This document shows positions 60,335 through 64,000 of a stretch of 64,000 bases of DNA, piece by piece. A program made the position numbers and the translations under genes. The notes under the pieces were generated by a model that was not told where the DNA came from, did not search any database, and saw only the letters and a list, made by a program, of their open reading frames with translations. This stretch comes from Flectobacillus roseus. GTDB lineage: Bacteria > Bacteroidota > Bacteroidia > Cytophagales > Spirosomataceae. The first letter of the stretch is position 1. Each line of letters begins with the position of its first letter. The stretch lies in NCBI RefSeq assembly GCF_030056665.1, contig NZ_JASHIG010000023.1; one strand, written 5' to 3'.

Positions 60335-60362
60335 TTTCATCCATAGCTTTTTATGGATGAAA
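60335..60362. terminator. hairpin after the small hypothetical gene
   Basis: TTTCATCCATA and TATGGATGAAA form an 11-bp perfect stem; no strong U tract follows, so it is a weak terminator candidate. Confidence 0.5.
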
Positions 60363-60459
60363 TCTTAAACCCAATCGTTCATCTTTCTGCTACAAACTTA
60401 TTACCTGTGCCATCTTTACATTTTGACTAACCATATATTTCCACAAAACCTTTCATCCA

Positions 60460-60957
60460 ATGACACGTTATGAGTTCTTAAAATCAATGGGCTTTCAGGG
60501 AGGCGCATTAATGGCATTGCTTGCCTCTTGCCAGTCAAACAATGACCCAACACCTACTACTACCACGAGTTCTAGTTCATCATCAAGTAGTAGTTCGGGG
60601 AGCACTTCTGGGTCTACTTCCGGGTCAGGCACTTCGTCTGGTTCTTCTTCTGGTTCAACTCTCTTGGCATCTGTAGATTTAACAGCCGCAGCAAATGCAG
60701 CGTTAAAAAACAGTGGGGGCTATATTATTGTCAACAGCATTGTTGTAGCACGTACTGCTCAAAATACTTATGTGGCCGCTACGCAAACTTGTAGCCACGA
60801 ACCAAAGAAAAAAGTGACCTTTCTGAACGGCGAATTTTTCTGTTCAGAACATGGCGCTAGATACAGTACAACAGGTGTGGGACTTAATAGTTATGGAGCC
60901 AAAGGTTTAGCAGTATATACAGTGACCGTCAACGGTAATACATTAGAAATTTCATAA
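60460..60957 (+). CDS. Rieske [2Fe-2S] lipoprotein (first of two)
   Basis: 165-residue envelope protein. A Tat-lacking signal with lipobox LASC (C24) precedes a Ser/Gly-rich linker (about 34-68) and a Rieske domain (about 72-165). Cluster ligands: C111-S-H113 in QTCSHEPK and C128-SE-H131 in FFCSEHGARY. The long serine linker suggests the domain stands off the membrane. The second copy, at 61278, lacks the linker. Rieske proteins accept electrons; partner unknown. Confidence 0.92.
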   Translation: MTRYEFLKSMGFQGGALMALLASCQSNNDPTPTTTTSSSSSSSSSSGSTSGSTSGSGTSSGSSSGSTLLASVDLTAAANAALKNSGGYIIVNSIVVARTAQNTYVAATQTCSHEPKKKVTFLNGEFFCSEHGARYSTTGVGLNSYGAKGLAVYTVTVNGNTLEIS

Positions 60958-61277
60958 GATTACTCATAAGCATCATTAATCGTGCAGAATTAGATTTAAG
61001 TTATGTGTTTAGGCACTGGAAACAGGCACAGAGTGTTAATATGTTTTTAATAACCACAGCCATGCTTTTTTCCAAAGCTCACCGCCGAGAGCCCTTACCT
61101 GAAAGCACAATCTTAAATTTTAGCTTTCGGATTTCAGCTTTGGGCATTCGGCAGAACATATTTATCGTTGCTAAAAAACAAATTTTCACTCTTTGCCTTA
61201 TGCCTTGTGCCTAAAACACAAAACTCCGAATTCAGCACTCACAATTCAAATAAGTCCATTTACTAACCATCTTAACA
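60958..61277. other. gap with dispersed repeats between the two Rieske genes
   Basis: No gene. GGCACAGAGTGTTAA (about 61023) and GCCTTGTGCC (about 61201) belong to the GTGCC family, and TTTGGGCATTCGGCAGAA (about 61139-61156) to the family of 46717 and 48176. The repeats may have been carried between the duplicated genes. Confidence 0.6.
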
Positions 61278-61691
61278 ATGACACGATACGAATTCTTAAA
61301 AAACGCAGGGTTTGGCGGAGCCGCCCTAATGACTCTTCTTACAGCATGCAGTAAAAGCTCAGATTTATCTCCCGTTGCCACCCCAGGAAGTGTAGATTTT
61401 ACCCTTGATTTGACAACTTCTGCAAATGCTGCCCTAAAAAATAGCGGCGGATATATCATCAATAGCAATGTGGTCGTAGCACGTACTTCACAAGGTACCT
61501 ATGTGGCAGGTTCGCATATTTGTACACATGAAGCAAGAACAAAAGTGGTATTTCTGAACAATGAATTTTATTGCACAGAACATGGCGCTCGCTTCACTAC
61601 AGCAGGAGTTGGACTAAATAGTTATGGAAGTGCAGGATTAAGTGTGTATAAAACCGAACTATCTGGAAATTCGTTACGTATTTATTCTTAG
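61278..61691 (+). CDS. Rieske [2Fe-2S] lipoprotein (second)
   Basis: 137-residue paralogue of 60460-60957: lipobox LTAC (C24), short linker, Rieske domain with C82-T-H84 in ICTHEART and C99-TE-H102 in YCTEHGARF. The C-terminal block GVGLNSYGSAGLSVYKTEL matches the first copy. It is a tandem duplication with loss or gain of the serine linker. It lies 66 bp before the thioredoxin gene. Confidence 0.92.
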   Translation: MTRYEFLKNAGFGGAALMTLLTACSKSSDLSPVATPGSVDFTLDLTTSANAALKNSGGYIINSNVVVARTSQGTYVAGSHICTHEARTKVVFLNNEFYCTEHGARFTTAGVGLNSYGSAGLSVYKTELSGNSLRIYS

Positions 61692-61757
61692 AATAAAATA
61701 GTAATGTCAACGTCAATGACTGCGTTTTAGAATAAAGTCATTTTAACTCACAAAAAG

Positions 61758-62195
61758 ATGAAAATACTAAGTGCTTTTGTCCTTTCCTTTCTTTTGAGCT
61801 TAGCTCCCGAATGGAAAACTGACTTTGCTTCTGCCAAACAAGAGGCTACGCAATCACACAAGTATATTTTGTTGAACTTTTCTGGTTCAGACTGGTGTGT
61901 GCCTTGTATTAGATTGAAAAAGGATGTTTTTGAAACAGGGACTTTTCAAAACTTTGCTACCGAAAAGCTGATATTAGTTCGTGCTGATTTTCCTCGATTA
62001 TCAAAAAACAAATTGAGCCCAAAGCAAACCGAACATAATGAGGCTTTAGCAGACAAATATAATCCTGAAGGTAAATTCCCTTACACGTTATTGATTGATG
62101 CCAATGGTAAAGTCATAAAAACATGGGATGGCTATACCAACACGCCACCAGAAGAATTTATCGCTCAAATTAACAAGATTACGAATGCCCAATAG
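61758..62195 (+). CDS. exported thioredoxin-fold protein
   Basis: 145 residues with a signal peptide (about 1-17, ending LSLAP). The active site is SGSDWCVPCIRLKKDVFE (WCVPC), then a cis-proline FPYTLLIDANGKVIKTWDGY block. It is a periplasmic thioredoxin-like protein of the DUF255-like or TlpA-like kind, probably reducing or isomerising disulfides. Its stop is two bases before the ApbE start at 62197. Confidence 0.9.
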   Translation: MKILSAFVLSFLLSLAPEWKTDFASAKQEATQSHKYILLNFSGSDWCVPCIRLKKDVFETGTFQNFATEKLILVRADFPRLSKNKLSPKQTEHNEALADKYNPEGKFPYTLLIDANGKVIKTWDGYTNTPPEEFIAQINKITNAQ

Positions 62196-62196
62196 C

Positions 62197-63129
62197 ATGA
62201 GTCACGTCGAGGTACATAAGCAGGGACATCGATTGATGGGTAATTATTTTGAAATTAGCGTAGTCAGCGATAATGCTGACTACGCTAATCGTTGTATCGA
62301 TCAGGCCGTAGAAGAAATCAAACGTATTGAACGACTTTTGACTACCTTCAACGACCAAAGTCAAACCAATCAAGTGAATGCAATGGCAGGAATTGCGCCT
62401 GTTGAAGTGGACGCCGAAATGTTTGATTTGATTGCTCGTGCACAACGCATATCAGCACTGACACAAGGTGCCTTTGATATTACTTATGGATCGATTGACA
62501 AAAGCTTATGGAATTTTGATACCAACATGACCGCTTTGCCAAGTAAAGAGATTGCCTTGGAGTCTGTTCGATTGATAAATTATCAACATGTAATCTTGAA
62601 TCCAGAACGTCGCACGGTTTTTTTAAAAGAAAAGGGTATGCGTATTGGATTTGGTGGTATCGGAAAAGGTTATGCCGCCGAGAAGGCCAAACAGTTGCTA
62701 AAATCGTTAGGTATACAAAGTGGTATTGTCAACGCCGCTGGTGACCTTACTACTTGGGGCAATCAGCCCAATGGAAAACCTTGGACCATTGGCATTGCCA
62801 ATCCACAAGCTGGCGAAAGTCCTTTTTCATACTTGTCAATCAGCGATGTGGCTGTGGCTACATCGGGTAATTATGAAAAATATGTGATGATTGATGGAAA
62901 AAAATATTCCCATACCATCGACCCACAAACAGGCTTACCAGTATCAGGCATACAAAGCGTAACCATTATAAGTCCCAATGCAGAGCTATCTGATGCCATG
63001 GCAACTCCCGTGATGGTCATGGGTATCAGAGTCGGACTAGATTTAATCAATCAAATGCGACAGATAGCTTGTATTATTATTGATGACCAAAACAAAATTT
63101 ATACCTCACGAAATATTAACATAAAGTAA
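62197..63129 (+). CDS. apbE: FAD:protein FMN transferase
   Basis: 310-residue ApbE flavin transferase that covalently attaches FMN to threonine residues of target proteins (DxxTSG-type consensus). GGIGKGYAAEKAKQLLKSLG and NAAGDLTTWGNQPNGKPWTIGI are the core motifs, then SDVAVATSGNYEKYVMIDGKKYSHTIDPQTG. The start at 62197 follows the upstream stop by one base; an ATG 4 codons upstream overlaps it. No signal peptide is obvious, though the family usually acts in the periplasm. It leads into the DUF4266 gene. Confidence 0.93.
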   Translation: MSHVEVHKQGHRLMGNYFEISVVSDNADYANRCIDQAVEEIKRIERLLTTFNDQSQTNQVNAMAGIAPVEVDAEMFDLIARAQRISALTQGAFDITYGSIDKSLWNFDTNMTALPSKEIALESVRLINYQHVILNPERRTVFLKEKGMRIGFGGIGKGYAAEKAKQLLKSLGIQSGIVNAAGDLTTWGNQPNGKPWTIGIANPQAGESPFSYLSISDVAVATSGNYEKYVMIDGKKYSHTIDPQTGLPVSGIQSVTIISPNAELSDAMATPVMVMGIRVGLDLINQMRQIACIIIDDQNKIYTSRNINIK

Positions 63130-63253
63130 TAGTGTAAGTCCGAAAATTAATGATTATTGAATCGTAAAATTATATTTTGTCCGTTTTGCAATTTTCAAAT
63201 TTCGCATATTGCCAAAGCTTTGTTGATATTTCAAAAACAAATCAACTCTCAGT

Positions 63254-63484
63254 ATGAAGTCAACACATTTTAACATAAAAGTAGCAGCATTGCTATTAAT
63301 GGGAGGTTTAGCCACAAGTGCTTGCCAAACTGTAAAGCCTTATCAAAAGGCCTATATCAATGATTCTGACATGGAATTGAGTTCTCGTAAGGTTGTCAAA
63401 TTTGAACAAAACTTCCAACTGTATCGTGAAGGTGCTTCGGGTGCCAACGGCGGTAAAACAGGCGGCGGTTGTGGCTGTAACTAG
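63254..63484 (+). CDS. DUF4266-type small lipoprotein
   Basis: 76-residue precursor with a lipobox (TSAC, C23) and the DUF4266 core VKPYQKAYINDSDMELSSRK. It ends in GKTGGGCGCN, a glycine-rich cysteine tail (C-x-C). The mature lipoprotein is about 54 residues. DUF4266 proteins are often encoded beside ApbE and DUF3570 proteins; their function is unknown. The C-G-C tail might bind metal or be a redox site (inference). Confidence 0.88.
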   Translation: MKSTHFNIKVAALLLMGGLATSACQTVKPYQKAYINDSDMELSSRKVVKFEQNFQLYREGASGANGGKTGGGCGCN

Positions 63485-63487
63485 TCT

Positions 63488-63955
63488 ATGATGAGTTGCT
63501 TTTTAAGAATACTACTAATTGTCTTTTGTATAGGTCATACGCCTCTACAAGCGCAGAACAAACGAGCAAAATTTTCGGTATCTACCACAAAAAAATACCC
63601 GAAAAAAGGCGAGACAATTCAACTTGTACTCGAAGCACAGATTTTCCCCAATTGGAAATTATATGCTAGCGAGCCACAGGTTGTCCCAGGGCCTAAACCT
63701 GCTCATTTGGTGATTCAGCCTCATGCCAGTTTTAAACTTGTTGGAGGGTTGAAATCTATTAATCCTCACAAAGAGAGAGACCCATACTGGAAAGGACAAG
63801 TAGTATATTTTGAGAAAAAAGCACGATTTACGCAAGCCATTCAAATTCTCGAATCAAATACTCAAATCACAGGCAAAATCATTTACCAATTGTGTACGAC
63901 CAACAATAGCTCTTGTGTCCAATACCAAGACTCTTTCCAGGTTCAGTTACACTAA
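63488..63955 (+). CDS. DsbD N-terminal-domain-like exported protein
   Basis: 155 residues with a signal peptide (about 1-21, ending LQAQ). The rest is the beta-sandwich of the DsbD N-terminal domain: FSVSTTKKYPKKGETIQLVLEAQIFPNWKLYASEPQ and YQLCTTNNSSCVQYQD, with the two cysteines of the redox pair (about 137 and 144). It has no membrane or thioredoxin domain, so it is a stand-alone periplasmic domain, probably working with the thioredoxin upstream. It starts three bases after the DUF4266 stop. Confidence 0.85.
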   Translation: MMSCFLRILLIVFCIGHTPLQAQNKRAKFSVSTTKKYPKKGETIQLVLEAQIFPNWKLYASEPQVVPGPKPAHLVIQPHASFKLVGGLKSINPHKERDPYWKGQVVYFEKKARFTQAIQILESNTQITGKIIYQLCTTNNSSCVQYQDSFQVQLH

Positions 63956-63967
63956 ATTCATTGAAAT

Positions 63968-64000
63968 ATGAAAAAGCTTACACTGGCGATAGGTTTATAT
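63968..64000 (+). CDS. start of an exported protein, cut by the window edge
   Basis: MKKLTLAIGLY is the beginning of a signal peptide, 12 bp after the DsbD-N gene. In related clusters the gene here encodes a DUF3570-type outer-membrane barrel, but the window ends too early to tell. Confidence 0.5.
   Translation, partial: MKKLTLAIGLY

Noticed and set aside
60493..60668. Serine-codon-rich stretch as a contingency repeat locus
   Set aside because: The Ser/Gly run in the first Rieske lipoprotein uses mixed codons without a perfect DNA repeat unit, so it is a protein linker rather than a slippage tract.

Overview
The window looks like a chromosomal segment of a Bacteroidota bacterium of the Cytophagales type (Flectobacillus/Arcicella/Emticicia-like; genus inferred, not proven). 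The signs are a SusC/SusD pair with a hybrid two-component regulator, many AraC and HxlR regulators, promoter boxes of the form TAnnTTTG, a Rho protein with a long acidic insertion, low GC, and Gram-negative lipoproteins and TonB-linked proteins. No tRNA, rRNA, CRISPR array, prophage or transposase gene is visible.

Layout. 1-1.1 kb: an 18-copy heptamer array and a LytTR response regulator. 1.2-2.7 kb: a persulfide-dioxygenase/rhodanese fusion. 2.9-14.9 kb: a polysaccharide-utilisation-type locus (hybrid sensor, SusC, SusD and a secreted heme-PA14-propeller protein) with no recognisable glycosidase. 15.1-35.3 kb: an accessory region of paralogous short-chain dehydrogenases, alpha/beta hydrolases, an azoreductase, Dps and an MFS pump, interleaved with four AraC, three HxlR and one TetR regulator; operator-like repeats tie these genes together. 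35.5-40.6 kb: rhodanese, cytochrome bd oxidase (CydAB) and a second persulfide-dioxygenase/rhodanese fusion. 40.9-48.1 kb: acyltransferase, M1 peptidase, GMC oxidoreductase with its small subunit, and a conserved hypothetical. 48.7-52.1 kb: split YeeE/YedE sulfur transporter, sulfide:quinone oxidoreductase and a cysteine-rich Crp/Fnr regulator. 52.6-54.8 kb: rho, followed by a candidate structured RNA. 54.9-64 kb: ECF sigma factor with a membrane-spanning barrel protein, outer-membrane and SGNH-like proteins, an S41 protease, two Rieske lipoproteins, and a thioredoxin/ApbE/DUF4266/DsbD-N cluster that runs off the right edge.

The most striking signal is a scattered sulfur regulon. Five promoters, in front of both persulfide-dioxygenase/rhodanese genes, the lone rhodanese, the YeeE pair and the sulfide:quinone oxidoreductase, carry the same 16-bp dyad (half-site TGTRAY, 4-bp spacer) 20-21 bp upstream of a TAnnTTTG-like box, which is where a class II Crp/Fnr activator binds. 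The Crp/Fnr gene beside the oxidoreductase has clustered cysteines and is the obvious candidate regulator. The genes would together oxidise sulfide to persulfide, oxidise persulfide to sulfite, move sulfane sulfur with rhodaneses and transport sulfur compounds.

A second set of four promoters in the accessory region (two short-chain dehydrogenases, a hydrolase operon, dps) shares another element, probably for an AraC-type regulator. HxlR-type and TetR-type operators are also visible. Several dispersed palindromic repeats lie between genes, including a 143-bp element with 18-bp terminal inverted repeats.
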